Source of the DNA: Bolinopsis microptera
Taxonomy: Eukaryota > Ctenophora > Tentaculata > Lobata > Bolinopsidae
Reading direction: 5' to 3'
DNA length: 60,000 bases
Assembly (NCBI RefSeq): GCF_026151205.1
Contig: NC_087074.1
Coordinates: 13,065,182 to 13,125,181, forward strand
Shown one piece after another: positions 43,653-60,000 of this stretch. A program made the translations under genes and the position numbers. The notes under the pieces are model-generated. The model was not told the DNA's origin. It ran no database searches and saw nothing but the letters and a program-made list of their open reading frames with translations. Every line of letters begins with the position of its first letter. Within the stretch, counting starts at the first letter, position 1.

Positions 43653-45946
43653 GATTGAAATAAATTTTCGTGCACATACAGAATGAATGGTTAATAATTT
43701 AATATATATGTAGACCAAGCTCTGTGCACGGGATGCTTCCTGGAAGAATCCAGTTCTTTTAGCGGGGCACCCTACCTAAAGCCAAATTGAGATATAATAA
43801 TCATATTCCTAGAGAAATAATCAGAAATCGAATACCAATCAAATAATATGATATATATGAGTAGTAACCATATTTACTATGCAAAATGCCCCAACCACAT
43901 AGTGTAAATTTATATAGAATTCAAATTCCATATCATCATTAAACCTCAATACCTAGTCAATATAATAGCCCAAGCAAAATTAAATAACTTCTTATATACC
44001 TTACTGTCATACTACAAATTAATTAAACATTTGAAATCTGTTGACCAGAGAATAAATTTCTAAGCCTAATGCAAGTGAAATAATTTAGATGCAATAATGA
44101 ATGCCTAATGTGAGTATCATTTGTCAATGTCCTTGTAAAAAAGTCTGTACAAGAGATATGAGTAACTAATATAGAAGAAAAAACAGGAAGTTGTCGTCTG
44201 TTGTAAAATAAATAAAATATCTAGAATATAAATTAGAATATAAAATGACATTCAGTCAATGTGTCGTCAATAAACTGTACAATTATCAAATGTTAAAACT
44301 GGGTGATACAGTCACCAAAAAAAAAATACTAAGTATGATAAGTTAATAAATTAAATGTGGTCTATAAAACTACCACTAAGTATAATAGGTCAATAAATTA
44401 AAAGTGGTTTATAAAACTACCACTGTGGGAACCCCTTCTCCAGTTAAAACATGTCAGTCATGTGCAAAATCAATCAGAATGGTAAGGTGGTAAAAAAGGG
44501 AATATCTTTTCGATACATCAATTATATATGCCTCAGATTTAAAAGAATTAGAAGTTACTTAGTTATCGGCGACTATGATTGCAGTGTAAAATTTGTCATA
44601 TGAATTGTCGACGGTATAATTAGGGTCTGTTGTTATAGATGATAGTAGCTGTTTCTTATACGAATCACTAAAGCTTTTAACATCGGGCAGATTTCGTAGA
44701 TCTGTTGGAACATTATTCCAACATTTTGCCCCCAAGTATTGAAAGTTTTTATGTGATGTTGATCTATTGACATAAAGGTTGCAGCTTTCGCCGCTCCTAC
44801 TACCTCCTGATATGTAACTAAATTTGTTCATAAAGTTTGTAGGACAATTGTCATGGATGATTCTAAACATATAATTTGACAGATGGAGTTGTCGTCTAAG
44901 ATGGAGTGGTAACCATTTCATGTCTCTATAAACATTAAGGCTGCTCTCTGTTTTTGGAACGTTGAGAGCTATTTTGGCTACCTTTTTGTACAGAGTGTCA
45001 AGTTCAGCAAGTTTTGTCTTGCCAGCTCTACAATAGATTGTGTCTAAATAATCGAATTGTGGCAACATGAGTGCATTGGCAAACATTTTCCTATATTTAA
45101 TGGGTAGCAGTGCTTTACTTCTATACATGGCACCAATTCTCTTCATGACCTTCCTAATAATATAATCTACATGGCTTTTGAAGTTTAATTTACTATCTAG
45201 AATGAGGCCAAGATATTTTGTCTCTTTGCACTCCTTGATTGTGAAAGTTACCTCATTACAATCAATGGTTATTTCATCATGTTGGTCAACAGAATCAAAC
45301 AATAGGAATTCAGTCTTCTTTTCATTGAGTGATAATTTATTAACACTGAGCCATTTAAAGATTGTCATAAGTTCTATTTTCATGTTTATAAATGTGCTTC
45401 TGCAGGTTTGATCAAAGAATAGTGCACCATCATCTGCAAATAGAAAGGGCTTAGATAGGTTACAGGCATAAATGATGTCATTTATGAAGATACTAAATAA
45501 TATAGGCCCAATGATGCTTCCTTGTGGTACACCACTCAGAACTTCTAAAAATGAGCTTAGATTGCCATTGATCCTAGTGCATTGATATCTACAAGATAAG
45601 AAGTTCTTAAACCAGGTTAAAGCAATGCCACCAATTCCATAATATGCCAATTTTTGAAGCAATATTTCATGATTCACTGTGTCAAAGGCCTTCTTAAGAT
45701 CAAGAAAGATGATTCCTGGTTTATAAGACTTAGATTTACTCATATATATTTCGTCCATCAGATCGTACATCAGATAAGTTGTGGAGTGATTTTTCCGAAA
45801 GCCATATTGATGCCGGATGAAAAGTTTGTTCTCTTCCATGTAATCAGTGAGTTGCTTGCCGACAAAGTATTCTATAAGTTTTCCTACAAGTGGAAGGATG
45901 GATATTGGCCTGTAATTATTAGGATCATCTTTCATTCCTGCCTTAT
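43653..45946 (-). mobile_element. LINE family B, copy 2 (5'-truncated)
   Basis: Nearly identical to 3021-5312 over 2.29 kb. The 3' end carries an extended tail TTTCAATCAATC, a short-repeat end. The 5' truncation point lies at the same nucleotide at which copy 1 diverges into its chimeric part (45946 here, 5312 there). Confidence 0.9.
44559..45946 (-). CDS. LINE B reverse transcriptase, 5'-truncated, intact C-terminus
   Basis: RT motifs from NNYRPISILP through QYGFRKNHST, FLDLKKAFDTVNH, GVPQGSIIGPILF, LFADDG and the thumb. The C-terminus (FSDSYKKQLLSSITTDPNYT region) is probably the native one, since copy 1 has an indel here. The frame continues open by chance about 32 codons further into the neighbouring element's 3' untranslated region (to 46043). 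No endonuclease, so a dead copy. Confidence 0.9.
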
Positions 45947-48348
45947 TTGGTACTTTATCTGTACCTCCCCTTTCATAGAAATAATAGCAAAAATATACAC
46001 CTATCTTTAAGAAATCAACATCTGATATAAAACATTTGATCAACCAAAATTAAGACAATTTTCCTGTTAATAATTTAACGGCACTCATAAGAGGTCATAC
46101 TAGGTATAAGTCCAAATGCTGTGTCAGCAACCGTTTTTGTTACTTTCTTTTCTTCTTGACTCCTCACACCATGAACTGATACCACTATGCTTTTGAGCAT
46201 AGCAAAGCATATCTTGGTCCTGATGTAGTTGATAACATCTGTGTAGCTCTCCTTTCTCTTCTTTGATATCAATCTAGCAAGACGTTTGTGAAATCTGTCA
46301 CATTCTGGTGCTGTAGTCCCTGCTGTAGAAAACACTAGAGGAATGAAAGACGCTCTTTCAGTGTTGATGACTCGTGAGTTATACTTAGTTTTTTTTTCTT
46401 CCTCATTTCTCTTGTACAACTTGTCCAGGGGAACATTAAGGTTTGATGGTGCATTTGGGTGTGTTATTCTTACATCCATGAAAGTCCTGGCATTCCTGCC
46501 ATATAATCCAGTTGCAACAATATCTAGCCTTGCTCCGCTGTCAGTAGTAGTTCCTTTGGGATGAAGTTCTGGAGACGTTGGTAAGAGAGCTGGCTCAGTA
46601 TAAACGTTTCTACATTTAGCCTCACGTAGTAGATCTGCTTCGGTTTCTACAAGCACTGTATGTCTAAAGGAAACATACCCTCCTTTTTTACAAGAAAGGG
46701 CATGATCGACGGAGTTTCTTTCTCCACACGCACAGTGTTTAGCAATATCTTGTATAGGCCAGCCATATCGCAAACATATACCATCTCTAAAGTCCTTCTT
46801 GTTCAAGCAGTAACCATAAGACTGCATTGGGAGGGCTGACAGCCAGGATGAACTGCCTTTTTGTGTAGCCAGTGAAAACGATCTTTTCTTTGCTGGAGAA
46901 CTTATTGCGTTTTCTATTCTGAGTCTCTCTGCTGCAAAATCTTTTTCTTTTTCAGCTTTCAGTGCTGCTTTGGTGTTTGCAATAGCTTTGAGGTCAAGTT
47001 TGCCTAGATCATGATCTTGGTTATAGATAAGATTAGCCAGAGGTTTTGTGATTTTCTGTGACGCCTCGTATTCTCTGTCTGCTGTATGAACAGGATTTTG
47101 AATTCCTAAGCCACCGTGTCTAAGAGGTAGTGCGACCATGTCTCTCTCTAGGTCTGTTACTGGGCGATTGAATATAGAAGGAAGAAGTATTGTTCTAATT
47201 GCTTCTTCGAGGGGTCTAAACAGCTCTGATATCCCTCCAATTGTTCTTTGAACAAAAGACCATCTATGACTCAACCCTTTAGTGTAAGCAGAATATGCTA
47301 TTTGAGGTTCTTCTTTGGCAATCTCAGCCAGTTGTTTAACATCTTCAATCCAGGATGAAACTTTATTTTTCACATAAAGGTCTCTGTAGTTTTCTGATCC
47401 AATAACAGCCCCAAGGTGTCTGTCTCCATCCCTCTTTATGTGAACCCCTGAGTCTTTGAAGATAGCATTAGCTGCAGGAAGATTTACTAGGTCCTTGACT
47501 ATTAACACAGTCTTTGTAGCATTTGGGAAATAACCATACTTTGGTCCTAACTGTTGTAAGGTGTCCCAGAGCTTCTTAAGCTGAAGAAGTTTTCCCCCTG
47601 CTGTTCCATCATCTGCAAACCAGGCTTGTTTTGCTAAGGGTAACATATGGTCTTGGTTTCTGGTGATGTCATCCATTAATGGTCTTATTGATATTGCATA
47701 TTTAGCCATGGCTGCTGGGTCGCCTTGGGTTGAACCATCTTCTCCCTTGATGATTTCAAGCTGTCCCTTTTCATCCACTATGTATAGATCTGTTGAATCT
47801 TGATAACAGTTTTGGAGGAAGCAATGAAGAGATGGACACAGTTCTCTTATGTTGTTTAGTGCTACCTTTCTATTGAGGGAGTTAAAAGCATTTTTGGCAT
47901 CGATCAACAACACTGCTTCGCAGTCTTCGTCCTCAAAAACTGCTTTCATTCCGTGAATAGCAGCTTCTATGCCCGACTCTGTCCCTGAACATGTTTGAAG
48001 ACTCCCAGCAGCCATTTGGATGTCCAACTTGAGTATTCTTGTGACTGCTTTGGCAACGATTCTTCGAAGGACTTCTCCAATTCCTATAGGTCTTATGGCA
48101 GGAACTATAGAGCCAGGCTCTTTGTCAAGGGGTATAAGTCTTCCTGCAACAAACTCTTTTAGGTAGCTAGATGGAGTTTGTTCTGTGCAGAGCTTTTTAG
48201 TCAGATCAGCTACTGTCTGGGCAAGCTTATCTGATTCAGTGCTGTGGAATCTTGAGCATATCATATGCTTGAAAATATGGGCACTTATCTTTGTTGGACC
48301 TCCTGCCCCATCTAGATCTTTATTAATATTAAAAACTGTCCAAAATGT
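45947..48348 (-). mobile_element. Retroelement with restriction-like endonuclease (R2/R4/NeSL-type grade), truncated
   Basis: The minus-strand ORF at 46075-48348 is followed by about 130 bases of 3' untranslated sequence that stop where LINE B copy 2 starts. The 5' side is cut: an in-frame TAG lies at 48349. The missing N-terminus would normally hold DNA-binding zinc fingers. Confidence 0.75.
46075..48348 (-). CDS. Reverse transcriptase with C-terminal zinc knuckle and restriction-like endonuclease
   Basis: Open frame of about 757 codons (729 from the first Met at 48264). The bases before that Met also read as native protein (GAGGPTKISAHIFKH), so the Met is not the true start. RT: PIGIGEVLRRIVAKA, the first catalytic Asp122 in LLIDAKNAFNSLNR, STQGDPAAM near 180, FADDG at 216-220. 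After the thumb comes a CCHC knuckle (CACG 511-514, His521, Cys525), then EPALLPTSP, ARLDIVATGLYG and FMDVRITHP, giving the Asp581...Asp597 spacing expected of PDXnD-type restriction-like endonucleases. Such enzymes cut a target and prime cDNA synthesis there, often at specific sites. No stop or frameshift interrupts the frame, so decay is slight. Confidence 0.82.
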   Translation of the reverse strand, partial: TFWTVFNINKDLDGAGGPTKISAHIFKHMICSRFHSTESDKLAQTVADLTKKLCTEQTPSSYLKEFVAGRLIPLDKEPGSIVPAIRPIGIGEVLRRIVAKAVTRILKLDIQMAAGSLQTCSGTESGIEAAIHGMKAVFEDEDCEAVLLIDAKNAFNSLNRKVALNNIRELCPSLHCFLQNCYQDSTDLYIVDEKGQLEIIKGEDGSTQGDPAAMAKYAISIRPLMDDITRNQDHMLPLAKQAWFADDGTAGGKLLQLKKLWDTLQQLGPKYGYFPNATKTVLIVKDLVNLPAANAIFKDSGVHIKRDGDRHLGAVIGSENYRDLYVKNKVSSWIEDVKQLAEIAKEEPQIAYSAYTKGLSHRWSFVQRTIGGISELFRPLEEAIRTILLPSIFNRPVTDLERDMVALPLRHGGLGIQNPVHTADREYEASQKITKPLANLIYNQDHDLGKLDLKAIANTKAALKAEKEKDFAAERLRIENAISSPAKKRSFSLATQKGSSSWLSALPMQSYGYCLNKKDFRDGICLRYGWPIQDIAKHCACGERNSVDHALSCKKGGYVSFRHTVLVETEADLLREAKCRNVYTEPALLPTSPELHPKGTTTDSGARLDIVATGLYGRNARTFMDVRITHPNAPSNLNVPLDKLYKRNEEEKKTKYNSRVINTERASFIPLVFSTAGTTAPECDRFHKRLARLISKKRKESYTDVINYIRTKICFAMLKSIVVSVHGVRSQEEKKVTKTVADTAFGLIPSMTSYECR

Positions 48349-48950
48349 CTAAGAAAGTATTTTCTAGCCAAAGGGCTCAATATTTAAATCTAAATCCTTA
48401 ATATTGTCTGGTTTAAGTAGTAAAAGTAGCCAATTCAATTTGTTGGCTCCAAATTTATATATAAATCTGATATTTTAACTGCACTAGCACTTTTTATCGC
48501 TCTTTCTCCTCTACACTCTAAGAGCAATAATTGTTGTTCTCAATAATATAAGTACTACCTTATTGCCTTGATTCAGTGAGCTGCCTGCTGCATGATTTAG
48601 ACCACTGGGCACCCGGCACTGTCCCAATCAAGCGACTTTGAAATGTCTTTTCTTCAAATCAAATTGATGCTGTAGTGTATATACGATCTGTAAAAGTTTC
48701 AAACCAAATCTAAAATCATGTAAAGCAGTAGATCTGAAAATCGACAGGTGTTTTAAAAACAAGTGATAATTAGCGCTCGATTTTTACAGAACGGTTTAGA
48801 TCAGTTAAGATACAAACTACAAACTAAGCGCGGCGCGCCACTAAAAATTAGTGCAGCGCACGTAAAATTTTTATTGTTTTATAAAATTTTAAGTCAAATT
48901 AGTGGTTTAATAATAATACACATAAGATCAAAGGTCTTTATGAACATAAC
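48349..48950. other. No gene recognised
   Basis: AT-rich, no supported exon. A GC-rich patch (CTAAGCGCGGCGCGCCAC, 48822) begins shortly before the foldback element. Confidence 0.5.
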
Positions 48951-48951
48951 A

Positions 48952-49783
48952 GCCTGGGGTCCTCCAGTAACAATTGTTTGTGTGCCCGCGTCCGTGCTTG
49001 ACAGATGTAACTCGTCTAAATTTCTTCGAAGTAGCGCGCGCCGCTTTCTTCTCGAAATGGCAAGCGCTACGAAGTAGCGCGCGCCGGGCCTGATCATTAA
49101 CAATGGTCAACGTCCGTGCGCGTGTAATATAATTCCGAGCGGCTTATATAATTAATGATAATCAAGAATACGGTACCGTATTCTTGATTATCATTAATTA
49201 TACGTATGAGTTACGCCATTACAGGCCTAGTTTTTTCGGTAACGCGGTAAAGGATAAATTAGTGCCGATAAAACTCTGACGAAGCCAAATGCAAATGACA
49301 TGATAAAGGTTTTTTTAAATCGGTCGGTAGTAATATAAATGGTTTGATTGGTAGTTTTGTAGCGCAAACAACAAACAACAAATGTGACATAAAATGAATC
49401 ACTTTTTCTTCTTGACCATTGTTAATGGTTTGGCCCGGCGCGCGCTACTTTTGACTTTGTAGCACGTGCCATCGGGCCATAACTGATAACATTTCGAAAA
49501 GAAAGCGGCGCGCGATACTTCGAAGAAATTTAGACGAGTAACATCCGTCAATGTTTTTTTCCTCCTCGCTCTCTCTCCCATTACAGCTGCATAGGCAAAA
49601 AGTTAAGCATTAGGCCTAGTGTTGGTACATAAATCATAATTAGGTTAGCATAGCTTCGCGTCCTTCGATATTCACGGTCATGTAATACTATAAGCTTATT
49701 AGGGGAGGGGGCACTCATTGCGATCTGATTGGACTGTGGAGAGTTCATACTTTCTTGATTCCCGTTACCTGGGGACCTCAGGC
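48952..49783. mobile_element. Foldback-type MITE centred on a perfect palindrome
   Basis: The ends GCCTGGGGTCCTCCAGTAAC (48952) and GTTACCTGGGGACCTCAGGC (ending 49783) are imperfect inverted copies. Inside, 48999-49110 is inverted at 49412-49550: GACGAGTTA-AAATTTCTTCGAAG blocks, a GCGCGCGCC block, and CATTAACAATGG. A 56-bp palindrome lies between the arms. No target duplication was identified and there is no coding frame. Related blocks occur at 19.55-19.67 kb. Confidence 0.75.
49147..49202. repeat. Perfect 56-bp palindrome
   Basis: 28-bp arms with no spacer, centred on GGTACC at 49174/49175. The left arm starts TATAATTAATGATAATCAAG. Confidence 0.95.
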
Positions 49784-49998
49784 TATCAGAGATTCGGCGG
49801 AATGACAGGCTGAGCGCGGCCCAGTAAGATTCACGATGTCAATCCTTCGCATCTCGCCGCTCTGCATAAGGTGGTTGCGAGAAGCATTATTGGATGCGCG
49901 CGCAGCCCAGTAGCATGCATCGCGCTACAAATACTTTCATCATTCATACGACAATGTTATGCGTACGTTTTCAAATATAATATAATAATAATATAATA
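49784..49998. repeat. Dispersed family blocks and TAA-rich target region
   Basis: GATTCGGCGGAATGACAGGC, CACGATGTCAATCCTTCGCA and GGTTGCGAGAAGCATTATTG blocks shared with 7.2, 8.3-8.6 and 19.1-20.2 kb. After them comes AT-rich sequence with AATAATATAATAA runs. Confidence 0.65.
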
Positions 49999-50006
49999 GG
50001 CGGGTT

Positions 50007-50892
50007 TTCCAACTGAGTGGGAATATTCAGACGATTGTGACTTTGCTGACGAGGACATCGAGAAACTGAGAATTTTCCTTCCTACAGTGAAGGAGATTCT
50101 CAAAGACTGGAACCTCCAAGTAAATGAAAGTAAAACTGAATTCAGTACCTTCTACCTAGTGACAAAATCTGATAAAGATACAAACGGTCAGCCATTAGCT
50201 AATATTAATAACGAACCATGGAGAAGTAACAAGTCACTAGGTTCCTTACTGTGTACTGAGAAGGACATTCAAAGAAGAAGAATCCTAGCTGAGATTGCTT
50301 TTCAGAACTTTGAAAAAGTTTGGCTGTCTGGTAAGAAAATATCCCTTGAAAGAAAGCTGAGGTTATACGATGCTCAAGTTGTATCTGTATTGATTTACAA
50401 CTCAAATAGTTGGAGTCCTAAGAAAGCAACCATGGAGAAAATGGACACACTCCATCGTAGACACCTCAGGTCCATTTTAAACATCAAATGGCCTAAAGGT
50501 ATGATAAGCAACAAAGCATTGTATGAAAGGTGCAAAGTTGAAAAGTTATCCAAGCGTATTGAACACCAGCGGTGGAAAATGTTTGGACACATTCTCAGGA
50601 GTATGGAGAACACCCCAGCCCAAACGGCTCTCTCATTTGCTATTGAATCAGATAATTTATTCATTGGAAGATTGGGGAGACCTAGAATGAACTTGTTATC
50701 GGTTTTAAGAAGTGATTTAAATAGTAGAAGTTTGCAAATGGACAACTTGTATGAATTGAACGAAATTAAAGATATAGCTGCATGCAACAGATGTTGGGAA
50801 AATCTTTTTCAAGGGTACAGTTTACCGCATTAAGGTATTTTTAAGAATCATTTTTGTCGGTAAGATCCTGTTTTATAATAATAATAATAATA
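50007..50892 (+). mobile_element. 5'-truncated non-LTR retrotransposon with TSD and TAA-repeat tail
   Basis: Flanked by the direct repeat GGCGGGTT (49999-50006 and 50893-50900). The 3' end is an (ATA/TAA)n tail, as in I-group and related LINEs. Contains the C-terminal part of a reverse transcriptase only. Confidence 0.85.
50008..50833 (+). CDS. LINE reverse transcriptase C-terminal fragment
   Basis: Open from the 5' truncation point. It begins within the catalytic box (EYSDDCDF, a variant of YADD), with the first Met at 50087. Then come LKDWNLQVNESKTEF, the thumb, and the typical LINE tail: LHRRHLRSILNIKWP, the HQRWKMFGHILRSMENTP segment and GRLGRPRMN. The frame ends with a natural stop at 50833. 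It is a dead fragment, intact over 270 codons and hence fairly young. Confidence 0.87.
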
Positions 50893-50900
50893 GGCGGGTT

Positions 50901-52799
50901 CATATTTTTGCATTTCAACTGCGATAGTGAAGTCCCGGCCGTATGCACGGGTTGCACTAGTATTGCAATAAACTAGGGGTAGTTTGGGGTATAGGTGATA
51001 GGTATTGACAACCACTCTTATTTACTATTATTAAATTGTTATTTGTATTGTTTTGGTGGTAATATTATTGTTATTCAGCTTTGAAATTCGAGCTTATGAT
51101 AGTTTTTCTGTGACCTACCAATTAAAACAAGATTTTTACCGTAATATTTACTCGTCAGAAATTGGTTCAACTAGCACTTAATATCATCCTTTAAAATATA
51201 GATCAAATAGCTCAAAGCAATGTCTGTAATAACGTTATAACTTTCATGATTAATCGAAGTGTAGTTTGGTCGAATTGAGGTTGATTTCAACAAGCAAATC
51301 GTAAATTTGCATAACAAGCTCCTAGTAAGTAGTATTACTACTGGAGCCCATTTTTAATGGTCTCCTTCAAACAATAGCATTTTAATGTAGCATCAACCAA
51401 CTGCAGCTATTCTTAACGACACAGTTTCAATTCGACCCAACAATACTTAGATTCAACAGATTTCGAAATAAATTAGCACCGATGCCCCGGATAACACTAA
51501 AAAGATCAGCAATGAGCAAGGAGTATTTCTTCAAAACGATAGTAACGTTATTTAGTGTCATCATACTATTCACTGAGGTAAGAGACCTGGTGCTAAAATA
51601 GACATCCTTTTCATTAATATGAAACCAGGGGATCAACTATTTTAGTTTCTCCTGCCATTTTGTGCACACTTGGTACCATTGAGACCTCAGGAAGCTAAAA
51701 TGGTGGTTCCCCCGGAAACAATCTCGGTGAAAAAGTACAAGATCTATTCTGGCTCAGGTATCTTTTTCGAGTGAGGCAAGTATAATTTCAACGTACCAAG
51801 CGAAAGCCTGCAGATCTGTGCTGCAAATTTTAACAATTGCTTTCCTAAGATCGTTATTGATAATATAGCATAATATTTGCAACAAGTGCATGGCAGCATC
51901 ACTTCGGTAAACTTCATAACGGCAATGTACTTTAAAAGCCACAACAATAAAATAGATCCAAATACCGCATCCCAAAGTTAAATGAATAACGTTCTATGTA
52001 AGAGAAACCCAGAGGTGAAATCTGGAAAGTAGCATGACTGGTAACAGATGAAGTGTAACGTATATTTATAGAAACTTGCTTAGTAGTATAGCTGAAATAA
52101 TAAGTTGATAAATTTAATGCTTAATTTCACAAAATTTAATATACATCACATCGACAGGACAACGATTGTTATATAATCTATTTTTCGTACATACGTAATA
52201 ATATTATTCAACCAAAACATTTCAAAATGACCGAACATTTTAACTTCAAGATCACCCAAAAAGGGATTATACTTGCACCGGCTGAAGACAATATTTACAG
52301 AGATCAAACTACGAAAACCTTCAAGATTTGAAAAGGAAGCTTCCCAAAAATGACATGAACCTGAAATCCTCCCGACAAAAAATAGTCACAATCGGGTACG
52401 GGTTTATACAATGCATATTAATTGTATCATGTACATAATATCACTATACAATATACATTGCACAAAGTCGCTTCTATTTCTCTCTGCCTAGTTAACATAT
52501 TACGTATAAATAATAAACTCTCAATTCAAATAAGTATTATATTAGACTCTCGCAGTAGTATTATATATAGAACACCACCAAAACACCACCCTTAATTCGA
52601 CCAGTCCATCTCGAGCATTCTATGATGAAATAGTTAATAACTCGATAATTAGGAGGAAAACTAATTGGAAGTCTGCAAGTTCAATGGCAACTAATATTGG
52701 ACGTGTGTGTGTGGGTGTGTCACATTGACCCAGGTGAACGTGTGGTTGCTTAATAAATACTGCTCGGTTGAAGAAGTAGGGTTCGGGGGAGTAAACTCT
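50901..52799. other. No gene confidently recognised
   Basis: About 1.9 kb downstream of SERCA. Two minus-strand frames (51427-51636, 51754-51975) look somewhat protein-like (hydrophobic segments such as GCGIWIYFIVVAF) but are separated by stops. I cannot assign them. The SERCA 3' untranslated region should lie at the right end of this stretch. Confidence 0.45.

Positions 52800-60000
<7,201 letters not shown>

Noticed and set aside
51427-51975. Two minus-strand frames with membrane-like segments, possibly a receptor fragment
   Set aside because: Separated by stops, with no splice sites or signature motif to support a gene; kept only as a note in the gap entry.

Overview
The window looks like nuclear DNA of an AT-rich, intron-bearing animal. 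Spliced genes with GT/AG borders encode recognisable metazoan proteins: SERCA, the mitochondrial oxoglutarate carrier, PRPF38A and a COX5A-type cytochrome oxidase subunit. Roughly half of the sequence is transposable elements of very different kinds. The species cannot be named from this window. An invertebrate, possibly early-branching, is my guess from the LINE, foldback and REL-endonuclease retroelement mixture. No bacterial, CRISPR, tRNA or rRNA genes were recognised.

Layout. 1-6.3 kb holds two minus-strand non-LTR retrotransposons back to back. The first is a CR1/L2-like element with an SGNH-esterase ORF1 and an endonuclease ORF2 that runs off the left edge. The second is a chimeric reverse-transcriptase ORF. 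7-8.7 kb is a decayed GC-rich repeat of a foldback/MITE family that recurs at 13-15.7, 19-20.3 and 49-49.9 kb. 11.25-16.33 kb is a 1.25-kb tandem duplication, whose second copy carries a 2,582-bp foldback transposon. The first copy preserves the empty target site, so the insertion and its 8-bp duplication can be read directly. 16.3-19.0 kb has no recognised gene.

21.4-36.1 kb is the host gene block, all on the minus strand: SLC25A11-like carrier (8 exons, 301 aa), PRPF38A-like splicing factor (5 exons, RS tail), COX5A-like subunit with an unusual long N-terminal extension (4 exons), and a protein kinase in one coding exon. A 286-bp hAT MITE, several minisatellites and a duplicated 151-bp block lie in PRPF38A introns.

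36.9-42.6 kb is a Ty3/gypsy element with identical 98-bp LTRs and a 5-bp target duplication. It lacks protease and the integrase core, and is interrupted by a 2.1-kb TTAA-flanked DNA element. 43.6-48.35 kb has a second copy of the LINE B 3' half joined to the 3' end of a retroelement encoding a reverse transcriptase with a C-terminal restriction-like endonuclease. 48.95-49.8 kb is a second foldback element around a perfect 56-bp palindrome. 50.0-50.9 kb is a 5'-truncated LINE with target duplication and a TAA-repeat tail.

52.8 kb to the right edge is the 3' portion of a SERCA Ca2+-ATPase gene (nine exons, 527 codons). One of its introns contains a 957-bp near-perfect inverted repeat. The host genes are ordinary housekeeping functions (calcium pumping, mitochondrial transport and respiration, splicing, signalling). 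They show no obvious shared pathway beyond two mitochondrial proteins. PRPF38A and COX5A each need a one-base correction in a homopolymer run, which suggests assembly indels.
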